This document shows positions 1 to 6,656 of a stretch of DNA of 12,202 nucleotides, one piece after another. Below the pieces are notes generated by a model. It saw only the letters and a program-made list of their open reading frames with translations. It searched no databases and was not told the origin of the DNA. The position numbers and the translations under genes were made by a program. The stretch comes from Baffinella frigidus (taxonomy: Eukaryota; Cryptophyceae; Cryptomonadales; Baffinellaceae): positions 8,882-21,083 of the forward strand of contig MU647416.1 in NCBI GenBank assembly GCA_026770585.1. The letters are read 5' to 3'. Within the stretch, counting starts at the first letter, position 1; every line of letters starts with the position of its first letter.

Positions 1-95
1 TTTTGAATCCATCAGTTTTGAATCCATCAGTTTTGAATCCATCAGTTTTGAATCCATCAGTTTTGAATCCATCAGTTTTGAATCCATCAGTTTTG
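1..95. repeat. 15-bp tandem repeat, six copies
   Basis: Six perfect copies of TTTTGAATCCATCAG fill positions 1-90, followed by a five-base start of a seventh. The array begins at the first base of the window, so its true length is unknown. The unit is a multiple of three, and on the minus strand it reads Lys-Thr-Asp-Gly-Phe over and over inside an open frame. Confidence 0.95.
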
Positions 96-529
96 TGGTT
101 TGAAAATCCATGCCCCTTTTTGCATGTGAGGCCTTGCAAGGCATGTGCTGTAGTACGGAACTTTTGGAAAGTTCCGCCTTTTGTTTTTACAACCAGCGCG
201 TTCGCAAGTGTAGTATGGCACTTTTGTGTTACCTCCCGCCATCCCTCCTCTCCGTCCGCAACTGTAGCATGGCACGTTTGTGTTACACCCAGCGCGTTCT
301 CAACTTGCCCACGACAGGGGTGGTCGCACGTCGCACGGTCTGTATCAATCTTTACAGCCAGCGCGTTCTCAATTTTCCGATGACCGGCGCGGTCCCATGC
401 CATATGACCAGTATCAATGCGGTTGCGTCTGAGCAACAAGTGTGGGGCGATGTGGATCGCATGCAAAAAGGGGTTCGGGGGGTGGTGAAGCAGCGCGGTA
501 GTCCATTCCAGTAAGAGAACGTCGTGCAT
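1..529 (-). CDS. Partial repeat-containing protein, function unknown (runs off left edge)
   Basis: I do not recognise this protein. A minus-strand frame starts at the ATG at 529-527 and stays open for 176 codons to the window edge. It begins with a hydrophobic and His-rich stretch, then carries degenerate internal repeats around the motifs IENALAV, VENALGV and LANALVV with scattered Cys-His pairs (TCH, KCH), and ends in at least six KTDGF repeats. A CATAAAGGG TATA-like element lies about 45 bases upstream of the ATG on the minus strand. Caution: a plus-strand frame at 110-514, starting at an ATG and reading repeated CSMA.LCY motifs, is also open over the same DNA. Third-position GC does not separate the two. 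Repeated DNA keeps several frames open together, so the strand call is a preference and not certain. The ATG context is weak. Confidence 0.35.
   Translation of the reverse strand, partial: MHDVLLLEWTTALLHHPPNPFLHAIHIAPHLLLRRNRIDTGHMAWDRAGHRKIENALAVKIDTDRATCDHPCRGQVENALGVTQTCHATVADGEEGWREVTQKCHTTLANALVVKTKGGTFQKFRTTAHALQGLTCKKGHGFSNHKTDGFKTDGFKTDGFKTDGFKTDGFKTDGFK
193..372. repeat. Diverged repeats around CCAGCGCGTTCTCAA
   Basis: The 15-base core CCAGCGCGTTCTCAA occurs at about 193, 289 and 358, the first copy with one difference. A second shared core, GTAGTATGGCAC or GTAGCATGGCAC followed by TTTTGTGTTAC or GTTTGTGTTAC, occurs at about 210 and 264. These are old, diverged duplications, unlike the perfect array at 1-95. 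Confidence 0.7.
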
Positions 530-577
530 TGAGCTTTCCCTTGACGTCTATGTGCTGTTTAATACTACCAGCCCTTT

Positions 578-663
578 ATGATAAAGCTTGCGTGAGCACG
601 CGTGGGGAGTTGTTTGACCAATGATAACGCTTGCGTGAGCACGCGTGGGGTGTTGTTTGACCA
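578..663. repeat. 43-bp direct repeat, two copies
   Basis: Two adjacent 43-base copies (578-620 and 621-663) differ at only a few positions. Each contains the inverted sequence GCGTGAGCACGC and ends in TTGTTTGACCA. The pair sits between the end of the membrane-protein gene and the start of the partial minus-strand frame, so it lies upstream of that frame and could carry regulator binding sites. Confidence 0.85.
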
Positions 664-686
664 ATTCGGGAGCCCGGCTCACTCAC

Positions 687-1595
687 CTACTCTTGCATCT
701 GCCCCAGAGGGCTAGCACCCACCGTCACATCTAGAAGCACCGAACCGCGACTGTTGGCGATCGCAAATCCATACAGGGTGTAGATCGAGACTGCTGAGCA
801 TGCAACAGCGGTGCTAAGTGTTTCGTCGTTGACGGTGTCGATTTGTACGAGCTGTGCCATCGGGAGGAGCACCAAAGCAGCCACAGCGGTCACGTATAGC
901 CATTGGTTGTGCAAATTTGTATAGACGAGAAGGAAATAATTGATCTGTTGAGCGAGTAGTACGACACAGATACCAGGGGCCAACCATAGCCACATCGAGA
1001 ACAGTGTACTTGGTATCAATATCGCACTCATCGTGACCACAAACATGTGTAGTAATGAACCAAAAAGCACCAGTGGTGTACATAGGTAGATCGAGTGTGT
1101 AATGAGCTGCATTACAGATATCAACGACCACATATACATGAAGCTGCCCCACTGCGTTCCGAGCAGAGGTGCAACGTTCTGTGGGACAACAACACACAAA
1201 ATGGTATTGAATGCGGTACACACTCCCACAGTAAGCGCCGCAACGAATGGTTCAACTGACACCTTGACGACTCGTCGCGGGGGTGGGAGTACGACACCAC
1301 CGAAACGCGCAGCGTGATCTCCGTGTCCATGGGTTGCGGCATATTCATTGCCAACTTTGCTCCCATGAGTAGGTGCTGTATGGGCGCCATACCCGTGAAT
1401 ATTTGCGGCATGGGCGCTCCACCCATTTTGTGCCGCACCACCACTACCAATTGCGAGCACACCACCACCACCACCATCGTTTATAGGAACCGTGGTAGGC
1501 CTATTTTCTGGTATAGTCGCACTGCCAAAAGGATGAGGGTGGTGGTGTGGTTTCAGATGTGGTCTCGGTTGTTCATAAAAAGATGACAACACCAT
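687..1595 (-). CDS. Six-pass membrane protein with Gly/His-rich N-terminus, function unknown
   Basis: I do not recognise the family. The 302-residue protein has two parts. Residues 1-110 are polar and low-complexity, with a His-Pro cluster near 13-22 (HLKPHHHPHP), a run of five glycines at 41-45 and many His, Gly and Ala residues. Residues about 116-281 hold six likely membrane segments (about 116-138, 150-172, 174-194, 198-226, 232-252 and 259-281), with a short polar tail. The start is the first in-frame ATG, at 1595, in a strong context (G at -3, G at +4). The frame stays open upstream to 1727, where the only candidate start is GTG, and that stretch reads as plausible protein, so a longer or spliced form is possible. 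It is probably inserted in a cell or virion membrane; that is inference from topology only. Confidence 0.7.
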   Translation of the reverse strand: MVLSSFYEQPRPHLKPHHHPHPFGSATIPENRPTTVPINDGGGGGVLAIGSGGAAQNGWSAHAANIHGYGAHTAPTHGSKVGNEYAATHGHGDHAARFGGVVLPPPRRVVKVSVEPFVAALTVGVCTAFNTILCVVVPQNVAPLLGTQWGSFMYMWSLISVMQLITHSIYLCTPLVLFGSLLHMFVVTMSAILIPSTLFSMWLWLAPGICVVLLAQQINYFLLVYTNLHNQWLYVTAVAALVLLPMAQLVQIDTVNDETLSTAVACSAVSIYTLYGFAIANSRGSVLLDVTVGASPLGQMQE

Positions 1596-1757
1596 CTCGT
1601 TTCGGCTCACGGGATAATTGAATACGTCCGGAAAGAACGTATCATTGATCTTTCGCGAAATTGTGTTTATCTGTACTGAGCCGTGAGTACCACGTGGCTT
1701 GTCAATACTCCGATGAGTACGAACCACTTCTTATCTACATGATCATACCCACTGCCA

Positions 1758-1765
1758 CATATATG
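1758..1765 (-). promoter_or_regulatory. Possible TATA element CATATATG
   Basis: The palindrome CATATATG lies about 165 bases upstream of the chosen ATG of the membrane-protein gene. It is the best TATA-like sequence in the region, but the distance is long, and one short upstream open frame (ATG followed by 11 codons) would lie in the leader. Confidence 0.3.
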
Positions 1766-1834
1766 TATGCTAACACATACACCCGTTCGATGAAACACAA
1801 AGGCAGTTGCAGTCGGACTGAACGAGCGGCGACG

Positions 1835-1939
1835 CAACTCTCTAGAGTCATGGATCCCTCATACACAACTCTCTAGAGTCATGGATCCCTCATACACAAC
1901 TCTCTAGAGTCATGGATCCCTCATACACAACTCTCTAGA
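1835..1939. repeat. 31-bp tandem repeat, 3.4 copies
   Basis: Three perfect 31-base copies (1835-1865, 1866-1896, 1897-1927) and a partial fourth. Each contains CTCTCTAGAG, ATGGATCCCT and CATACA. The array occupies most of the 443-base gap between the end of the CoiA-like gene and the membrane-protein gene (1596-2038). Apart from this array, the TATA candidate at 1758 and the poly(A) signal at 1990, I see nothing else in that gap. Confidence 0.95.
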
Positions 1940-1989
1940 TGATGTCGCGCGTGCCGAGGGAGCAGGCGGGATCTCTGAATTTGAACACA

Positions 1990-1995
1990 TTTATT
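1990..1995 (-). terminator. Poly(A) signal AATAAA for the CoiA-like gene
   Basis: TTTATT on the plus strand reads AATAAA on the minus strand, about 44 bases beyond the stop codon at 2039-2041. Position and orientation fit 3'-end formation of the minus-strand gene ending there. Confidence 0.6.
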
Positions 1996-2038
1996 TACAT
2001 ACACACCCACACACCCACACCACCCCACCGCGTTTATA

Positions 2039-2765
2039 CTAGGTTAAAGAGTCACTTTCGACACCTATGTCGATCTCTATCACTTTGTGTTTACGTTTAC
2101 GTTTGCGTGTTTGTGTATGGCACCTCTGAAAGAGTCCAGACAGCCATCTATTGTCGCTTGAAGGATCGAGAAAGTACTCATCGTCCGTATTGCATTGGTT
2201 GCAGAGCCCAGAAACCTTCAGAACACTTCTCGGATACACCGTTTTGCAGTTGAGACATGGGGTCGCACAGTTATGGCATATCACCATCCAGTTCACCTGT
2301 TTGTTTGCCGCTATAAAGCGTTTCAAAAAAGAACTATTTTCGATTGTCGGTTGCCACCATTGCTCTGCTCCACGTTCTGTACGTTTGAACTTGGAGTACT
2401 TGTCATGCTTTATCCACTTATTACATGCAGCACACGAAGCATTCGCTGGTGTGAGGGGTGTGTCCGAAAAAACCTTGGACTTGAAGGACACGTGCATTTT
2501 GAAGGCGCGCTGTTGCAAACACCGTCTCTTGCTTGCTAACCATGCCCGAGCTTTGCGTTGTCGCTCTTCTGTGGCGATTATCTCGTCACGCTCTTCCCAT
2601 TGAGACGTGTACCACGCATCGTAGTCAGTCAACCGGGCAACGCACTTCGTGGCGTAGTCCGTTTGACACTTCTTCGTGCAGGCCGGACACGTCCACAGGA
2701 GACAGCCTGTAGTGTGTCTATTGAACACGTAGTAGGGTGTGCAGTCCCCATCTTTTTGTTTGTTT
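2039..2765 (-). CDS. Downstream, Cys-rich part of the frame-split CoiA-like gene
   Basis: This frame continues the CoiA-like reading after a frame change near the run of six T at 2763-2768. The open frame extends up to 2809 but has only a GTG there, and no ATG for about 100 codons, so it is unlikely to be a separate gene. The encoded part is rich in CxxC pairs typical of zinc ribbons: CPAC near its start, CAAC in the middle, then CHNCATPCLNC and CNQC near the end, with a charged tail containing RKRKRKHK. A central segment rich in E, R and K looks helical. The stop at 2039-2041 is followed by an AATAAA signal. Most likely it supplies a zinc-binding C-terminal domain to the nuclease encoded just upstream. 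Whether the frame change is real decay, ribosomal shifting or a sequencing error cannot be told here. Confidence 0.6.
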
Positions 2766-3371
2766 TTTGAAGCCCATGATGACCGTAGCGGGTATCTCGA
2801 TGATACCACATCCAGCTTTGTGGAGTTCTGTGGTTTTCAAGACCGATACCGCATGCGAGGCGAACACCTCGATCGAGTACGACTTTTTGAACACTTCGAG
2901 TCTTGCGTTGTCTACGGGTGGTTTCGGAGACAGCAACACGTCCGCCCGTCGACGACGGGATGCACCCCCACTGGACGATGTAGTACCTGTGTCCTTGATT
3001 TTCCCCTCGACCTCCACGTTCCACATAACCCGATCAAATCGAATGCAGTTCTGTTTATTCACGGTTTGGCAGTGAGATGCGTCACACGACTGCATAACAA
3101 ATCGGAAGTCTTGGACGTTTTCAGCGATAAACCACTTTGCTTCACTGTGTACCGCACTCTCCCCCCTCGAATATCCATGACACTTTGTTTTGTTTTGTGC
3201 GTGGTGTGCGAAATGGTGGCGGAGCTTGGTGCCCTGTTTGGGTATGACACGTCTTCTGCAACAGGGGCATGTATACTTTCGACCCTTGCTGGCAACCCTT
3301 GCATGCACCAGGTAACCGCTTTCGTTTTCTGCTAGGTCTCCGTTGTTTTCGTCGAGATCTGTGACGTCCAT
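2718..3371 (-). CDS. CoiA-like nuclease-family protein, N-terminal part
   Basis: The 217-residue product resembles the CoiA-like family (named from a bacterial competence protein), which combines an N-terminal zinc-binding region with a restriction-endonuclease-type fold. Visible signs: CPCC at 35-38, a short hydrophilic stretch, then RHHFAHH at 51-57, the ES..H...K pattern at 71-79, RADVLL at 142-147 and SIEVFASHAV at 166-175. Asp144 and Glu168 are the candidate metal-binding acidic residues. IEIPA follows at 191-195, as usual in the family, and there the frame loses its similarity: the last residues look random before a TAG. The start is the ATG at 3371 (G at -3, G at +4); the open frame begins at a TTG four codons earlier. 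The likely role is cutting or processing DNA in recombination, repair or defence; this is family-based inference. Confidence 0.65.
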   Translation of the reverse strand: MDVTDLDENNGDLAENESGYLVHARVASKGRKYTCPCCRRRVIPKQGTKLRHHFAHHAQNKTKCHGYSRGESAVHSEAKWFIAENVQDFRFVMQSCDASHCQTVNKQNCIRFDRVMWNVEVEGKIKDTGTTSSSGGASRRRRADVLLSPKPPVDNARLEVFKKSYSIEVFASHAVSVLKTTELHKAGCGIIEIPATVIMGFKKQTKRWGLHTLLRVQ

Positions 3372-3442
3372 TGCAAAGTGCAAGGCAGTGATTGTATAAG
3401 CAAACCGTCAACACTTGTACTGATATGTGTGTAGTAATATAA

Positions 3443-3565
3443 AAAAAACATTTCGGGGGGGGGAATTCGGGGGAGAAGACGTTTGTCTGTGAGACATGCG
3501 GCAAGGCGTTCTCCCAGCCCGGCAAATTGATTAGGCACATGCGGACGCATTCGAGGCAGAAGTAA
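3443..3565 (+). pseudogene. One-finger 3' remnant of a C2H2 zinc-finger gene
   Basis: On the plus strand a frame without ATG opens after a TAA at 3440 and ends at TAA 3563-3565. From about 3464 it reads NSGEK, then a complete C2H2 finger (CETCGKAF, then H and H spaced by MRT) and ends HSRQK. The linker His that normally precedes SGEK is replaced by Asn at the junction with a run of nine G (3455-3463), which follows a run of eight A. The bases match the fingers at the right end of the window closely, including GTCTGTGAGAC and TGCGGCAAGG. This is the tail of a zinc-finger gene, with its stop codon and poly(A) signal, left without its beginning. It lies between the portal gene end and the CoiA promoter. 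Confidence 0.75.
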
Positions 3566-3570
3566 ATAAA
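3565..3570 (+). terminator. Poly(A) signal AATAAA of the zinc-finger remnant
   Basis: AATAAA overlaps the TAA stop of the zinc-finger remnant. It is in the right orientation for that lost gene, and suggests the copied piece included a native 3' end. Confidence 0.5.
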
Positions 3571-3623
3571 TGTATTGCAGTACCCATGCCTGAGACCCCC
3601 AAGAGGGTCAATCCTAAAAAATG

Positions 3624-5018
3624 CTACTTCTTCTTCGCGCTAATCGCACCGCCACTACCACCCGCCACATTCTTCTGTAGCTTGACACGCTCGTCTTCGC
3701 GTTCCTTCATGCTTGTCGAGTAGAGCTCTTCTGTTGCAAACATAAAGCGCACATTGCTTGCAGCCACAGGGCCCATGCTCTTTGCTTGCTTCTCGTGGTA
3801 GATGGTCGAGTAGAGGTGTAGCAAAACCTTGCTCATCAGCGTGGTCAAACTTTCGCATGTATTTTTAACCATTTCAGAGCTGAATGGAAGGTCGTCGTTC
3901 CCGATGTTCCTGGAGGTACCCGTGTCCGAGTCGATGATGTGCAGTGGCATTCCTAGACTTTGCGCGACTGCGACACGGTACTGCTTCTCGAGCAATTCTA
4001 TGTCCATCAGCGGTTTCAGTTCCGGTTGTTGCACGAGATTATAGTGCGATGGCAGTGAGTACACCGACGGGACGTGTTCCGACCCGCGGCCACCTGTTTG
4101 TTCCAACGCATCGCGCACGATGTTGGATGTATTTTGGTACTGCAATTTCATGTTCTCATATGTGAAGAAACCCTCTGGCATCTGCGCCTGCTGGAAGCGC
4201 GTGGTACCGTAAGGAATTTCGTCTCTCCCAGCGCGCTCATTTTGCACGGCTGGTGGGTTTTTGGTGGTAAACAGTCGTGCCGTTGTGTTCCAATCGTCTG
4301 CGTAACACCGCCGTTGTTGTGCAAGATCGAGCGCAAGGTACTTCTGTAGCGCGACGTAGAGAGGTGAGTACTGTGCTTGTCCCAGACCCGAGGTGGTGTC
4401 GTGGCCATGCTTCGCTTGTCCTAGCGTGTTGCCCAGAAGCATCGGGTCGATGAGGTTGATCACGTGAATCTCGCCACTGGAGACCCCGAGATTGCCCGTG
4501 CTTTGCACCACGTACTCACTGAGACAGTTATGCTCCAGGTTATTATTTACATTTATTTCTTCGCGATCGTCTCCAAACCCACCACCGCCTCCTTGCCAGT
4601 GGGAATTACCCCTGCTCCGTTTCGAAGAAGACTGTTTTGCGTTCACACCTCCTCGCTTCTTCTTCGAAAATATGTGCTTCGTTTGGATAAACCATTCAAA
4701 CGACCCGATCGGAAGCAGCATTGGTATGCGGTCGCCCGTGACCGGGTGTTGATGCAAAACCCAGGGGATAAACCCACAGTAGAGCTTGTATCGAAGGACG
4801 TTGGGTAATATAGACACAAAATACTGTTCGAAGAAGTCGTGGAATTCACTGGAGGGCTTCGAAGACGAGACGCTGAGGCGCACCCCGTTATGCAAACAGA
4901 GATTGTTCAGTAGGTCTATGACGTACTGCATCATGGGCTCGCGAGTGACGATCATTGTCAGGCTCGTAACGTGGTCTTCCGCTGTACCCAATAAATGCGA
5001 GTAAAGGCGTGTACCCAT
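3624..5018 (-). CDS. Putative portal protein (HK97/herpes-type capsid lineage)
   Basis: The 464-residue product has the sequence architecture of phage-type portal proteins, which form a ring at one capsid vertex through which DNA passes. Visible signs: a helix-rich segment ending in a hydrophobic turn (FFEQYFVSILPNVLRY then GFIPWVL, 62-88); a Lys/Ser/Gly-rich low-complexity insert at 119-150; a long helix with PLYVALQKYLALDLAQQRR (219-237), like the portal segment that begins SPL..ALR; then VYSLPSHYNL and DIELLEKQYRVAVAQSLGMP (319-358), matching the clamp/stem pattern that ends in a small-residue GxP turn; and a further long helix at 381-412. The tail is Gly/Ala/Lys rich. The start is the first in-frame ATG, 5018 (A at -3, G at +4), 80 bases after a TATA box; the frame extends upstream to a TTG at 5108 without ATG. 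The assignment rests on pattern, not on a database match. Confidence 0.6.
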   Translation of the reverse strand: MGTRLYSHLLGTAEDHVTSLTMIVTREPMMQYVIDLLNNLCLHNGVRLSVSSSKPSSEFHDFFEQYFVSILPNVLRYKLYCGFIPWVLHQHPVTGDRIPMLLPIGSFEWFIQTKHIFSKKKRGGVNAKQSSSKRSRGNSHWQGGGGGFGDDREEINVNNNLEHNCLSEYVVQSTGNLGVSSGEIHVINLIDPMLLGNTLGQAKHGHDTTSGLGQAQYSPLYVALQKYLALDLAQQRRCYADDWNTTARLFTTKNPPAVQNERAGRDEIPYGTTRFQQAQMPEGFFTYENMKLQYQNTSNIVRDALEQTGGRGSEHVPSVYSLPSHYNLVQQPELKPLMDIELLEKQYRVAVAQSLGMPLHIIDSDTGTSRNIGNDDLPFSSEMVKNTCESLTTLMSKVLLHLYSTIYHEKQAKSMGPVAASNVRFMFATEELYSTSMKEREDERVKLQKNVAGGSGGAISAKKK

Positions 5019-5097
5019 CCTTTGGTTGTTGGTGTTTCTGGTTGGTTTTTCTTCCCTGGACTGCCTTGGATTCCTACAGGATGGAACCGGCAGCGCT

Positions 5098-6048
5098 CTA
5101 TATAGCAAAGTTGCTCAATGTCTCCGAACCGTGCGTCGGAATACACAACAACGTGTGCATCGTCTTGTGCACGTGTGTGATCGCATGTAAGAAGTTATCC
5201 ACCACTGCACCAACAATCTCGGTGTCTGAATTGATTGTAGCCGACACCTCTGAGAGAGTATACTGGTCGCAGTATGCCTTGGTGTATTTGCCACGCACGA
5301 TACGGCGAAGGACGTGTTCGAACCGAGACGTGTACCAGAATGACAGACAAAATCGCAGAAATCGTGGGTGTACGACGACGGGTGTGCTCTCGCTCGCTGA
5401 GTTCACCCGCACGCCTCCCATACATTGCACCTTTGTGATAGTGCACGTGTTCCAACCTGACGTCTCTGCATACGGGCACTCGTTACAGTTGAGCAACTTG
5501 GTACACACCATAGCCACTTCCATGTGGCCCTGTGATTTGGCCAGCACCGTGTACTTGGTCAGGTTGCGAATCTCCAACACTATGATGTGGTAATTGCTGT
5601 GCATCGTCATCGCCCACTGGTCACAGAGGTCCTTCTTCCGCAGCACGAACTTGCGGTATTGTCCACTTGAAACCACGTCGAATGACTTCATCAACACAAA
5701 GTCTTTGACAATGATAGCAGCACCCTTGCTGTTGATCGAGACCTTTCCATCGCCTGCGACCGAAAGGTCGCTTCCGGAAGCGATCTCTGCACCATCCTCT
5801 ACAACATCCTCTACAACATCCTCTACAACATCCTCTACAACATCCTCTACAACATCCTCTACAACAGGGCCACGTACCACAGGTGGTGCCGCCACCCCCT
5901 CCTGCATCCAGCAGTGTCTTGTAGAACACCCGCGACAACCGGTTGATACAGGTCGATAGAGCACGGTAGGATGGTTCCATACACCAACATCCGCACTGGT
6001 ACACATCATACCCGTTCGGTTTTGGTTTTTTTGTTTCTTCACTCTCAT
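5098..6048 (-). CDS. Protein of unknown function with VVED repeats
   Basis: I do not recognise this 316-residue protein. Near the start there is a basic stretch (RVKKQKNQNR), then a Cys cluster (CRGCSTRHC, 38-46), then six perfect VVED repeats (62-85) encoded by a 12-base tandem array. The rest (about 90-316) is a mixed, probably globular domain with alternating hydrophobic residues suggesting beta strands and a second Cys group around CNECPYAE, NTC and QC. No membrane segment is evident. The start at 6048 is the first in-frame ATG; the frame stays open upstream to a GTG at 6231, but that stretch holds a 15-base duplication and a strong hairpin and does not look coding. The stop overlaps the portal gene TATA box. 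Function cannot be assigned; proximity to the portal gene makes a virion role possible. Confidence 0.6.
   Translation of the reverse strand: MRVKKQKNQNRTGMMCTSADVGVWNHPTVLYRPVSTGCRGCSTRHCWMQEGVAAPPVVRGPVVEDVVEDVVEDVVEDVVEDVVEDGAEIASGSDLSVAGDGKVSINSKGAAIIVKDFVLMKSFDVVSSGQYRKFVLRKKDLCDQWAMTMHSNYHIIVLEIRNLTKYTVLAKSQGHMEVAMVCTKLLNCNECPYAETSGWNTCTITKVQCMGGVRVNSASESTPVVVHPRFLRFCLSFWYTSRFEHVLRRIVRGKYTKAYCDQYTLSEVSATINSDTEIVGAVVDNFLHAITHVHKTMHTLLCIPTHGSETLSNFAI
5099..5105 (-). promoter_or_regulatory. TATA box of the portal gene
   Basis: The minus strand reads GCTATATAGAGCG here. It overlaps the TAG stop (5098-5100) of the upstream gene and lies about 80 bases before the portal ATG at 5018. With a start site about 30 bases downstream, the leader would contain no ATG before 5018, which supports that start codon. 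Confidence 0.6.
5794..5865. repeat. 12-bp tandem repeat in coding sequence, six copies
   Basis: Six perfect copies of ATCCTCTACAAC. They encode six VVED repeats on the minus strand. The perfect base identity, including silent positions, indicates recent slippage or homogenisation. Confidence 0.95.
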
Positions 6049-6056
6049 GATATTGT

Positions 6057-6087
6057 CCGATTGGGGCAAGGCCCGATTGGGGCAAGG
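6057..6087. repeat. 15-bp direct repeat, two copies, before the VVED gene
   Basis: CCGATTGGGGCAAGG occurs at 6057-6071 and 6073-6087, one base apart, directly next to a hairpin and 9 bases upstream of the ATG at 6048 (reading minus strand). CCGAT/CCAAT-type sequences are common promoter elements: the minus strand reads CCCCAATCGG. Confidence 0.8.
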
Positions 6088-6121
6088 ACGCCACTCGGTT
6101 GCTATCACCACCGAGTGGCGT
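6088..6121. other. Inverted repeat, 12-bp arms, 10-base loop
   Basis: ACGCCACTCGGT (6088-6099) and ACCGAGTGGCGT (6110-6121) are perfect reverse complements separated by 10 bases. It lies in what is probably the leader or promoter of the VVED gene and could form a strong RNA hairpin or bind a dimeric protein. Confidence 0.85.
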
Positions 6122-6314
6122 TGCCACAAGTAGCGTTCCTTTTCTGCCCGCACGCGTTCCTGCCCGCGTCCGAGGCTGATGGTCTGCCTCTGAAAGGGTG
6201 GTTGGGAGGCGTCGACTTTGGAACGGGACACATGGCCTTCTGGTCGCGTATGTCGATGACCTGCTGTTGTGTCGGCATTATTTTTGATTAGTGTGATCGG
6301 TACAGCATGACAGC

Positions 6315-6325
6315 TATATAAAAAA
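6315..6325 (+). promoter_or_regulatory. TATA box TATATAAA in the divergent region
   Basis: TATATAAAAAA on the plus strand is a strong TATA sequence. The nearest plus-strand gene starts far away, at 6769, so either the leader is long or spliced, or the element serves a non-coding transcript. On the other strand the same bases read TTATATAGC and could serve the minus-strand gene starting at 6048. Confidence 0.45.
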
Positions 6326-6362
6326 GATTTCTCACAATGCCCGTTGTTTCGGACATCTGCTA

Positions 6363-6389
6363 AAAAATGGTCATCTGCTGACCATTTTT
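6363..6389. other. Inverted repeat, 11-bp arms, 5-base loop
   Basis: AAAAATGGTCA (6363-6373) and TGACCATTTTT (6379-6389) pair perfectly around TCTGC. The arms carry the GGTCA/TGACC half-sites that recur through the next 270 bases. Confidence 0.9.
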
Positions 6390-6440
6390 GTCAAATTTTG
6401 ACCAGGTATGAAGAATTTTCAGAAAAAAACGAAAATAGAA

Positions 6441-6482
6441 GATGGTCACGTCCAGATGGTCATATCCAGGTGGTCACGTCCG
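6441..6482. repeat. 14-bp tandem repeat, three copies
   Basis: GATGGTCACGTCCA, GATGGTCATATCCA and GGTGGTCACGTCCG follow one another without gaps. They contain the same GGTCACGTCC core as the 32-base array that starts within the last copy. Confidence 0.85.
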
Positions 6483-6611
6483 GAAGAAGAAGAAGATGAC
6501 CAGAGTCACGTCCGGAAGAAGAAGAAGATGACCAGAGTCACGTCCGGAAGAAGAAGAAGATGACCAGAGTCACGTCCGGAAGAAGAAGAAGATGACCAGA
6601 GTCACGTCCGG
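6480..6611. repeat. 32-bp tandem repeat, four copies plus partial
   Basis: Four perfect copies start at 6480, 6512, 6544 and 6576, with a partial fifth at 6608. Each contains a GAA-rich tract, GATGACCAGA and GTCACGT. Copies are directly adjacent with no spacers, so this is not a CRISPR array. A reverse-complement copy follows at 6628-6656. The 720-base stretch 6049-6768 otherwise holds only the hairpins, repeats and TATA box listed separately, plus two A-rich runs near 6670-6690; I see no gene in it. Confidence 0.95.
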
Positions 6612-6656
6612 AAGAAGGTCATCTTCAGGTCATCTTCTTCTTCTTCTGGACGTGAC
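6569..6656. other. Long inverted repeat, 29-base arms
   Basis: The segment 6569-6597 (last full copy of the 32-base array) and 6628-6656 are reverse complements at 28 of 29 positions, separated by 30 bases. The inverted copy could pair equally well with any of the four direct copies, so several alternative cruciforms or RNA stems are possible. Confidence 0.9.

Noticed and set aside
2752-2768. Classical -1 ribosomal frameshift at A AAA AAC in the CoiA-like gene
   Set aside because: The heptamer is in phase with the downstream frame, not the upstream one; the shift needed is +1, so the usual mechanism does not apply.
3142-3550. Minus-strand frames across the zinc-finger remnant
   Set aside because: They overlap the CoiA promoter and start region in other frames and show no family pattern.
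3624-5108. Longer portal protein starting at a TTG at 5108
   Set aside because: That start lies upstream of the TATA box at 5099-5105; the ATG at 5018 has a strong context.
5098-6231. Longer VVED protein starting at a GTG at 6231
   Set aside because: The extra 61 codons overlap a direct repeat and a perfect hairpin, look non-coding, and GTG starts are unlikely with these TATA/AATAAA signals.
6408-6565. Plus-strand frame starting at ATG 6408 and reading through the 32-base repeats
   Set aside because: Because 32 is not a multiple of three the product changes reading in each copy (poly-E, poly-K, poly-R) and stops inside the array; no protein-like character.
6480-6607. CRISPR-like array of 32-base units
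   Set aside because: The copies are directly adjacent with no variable spacers, and the context is eukaryotic-viral.
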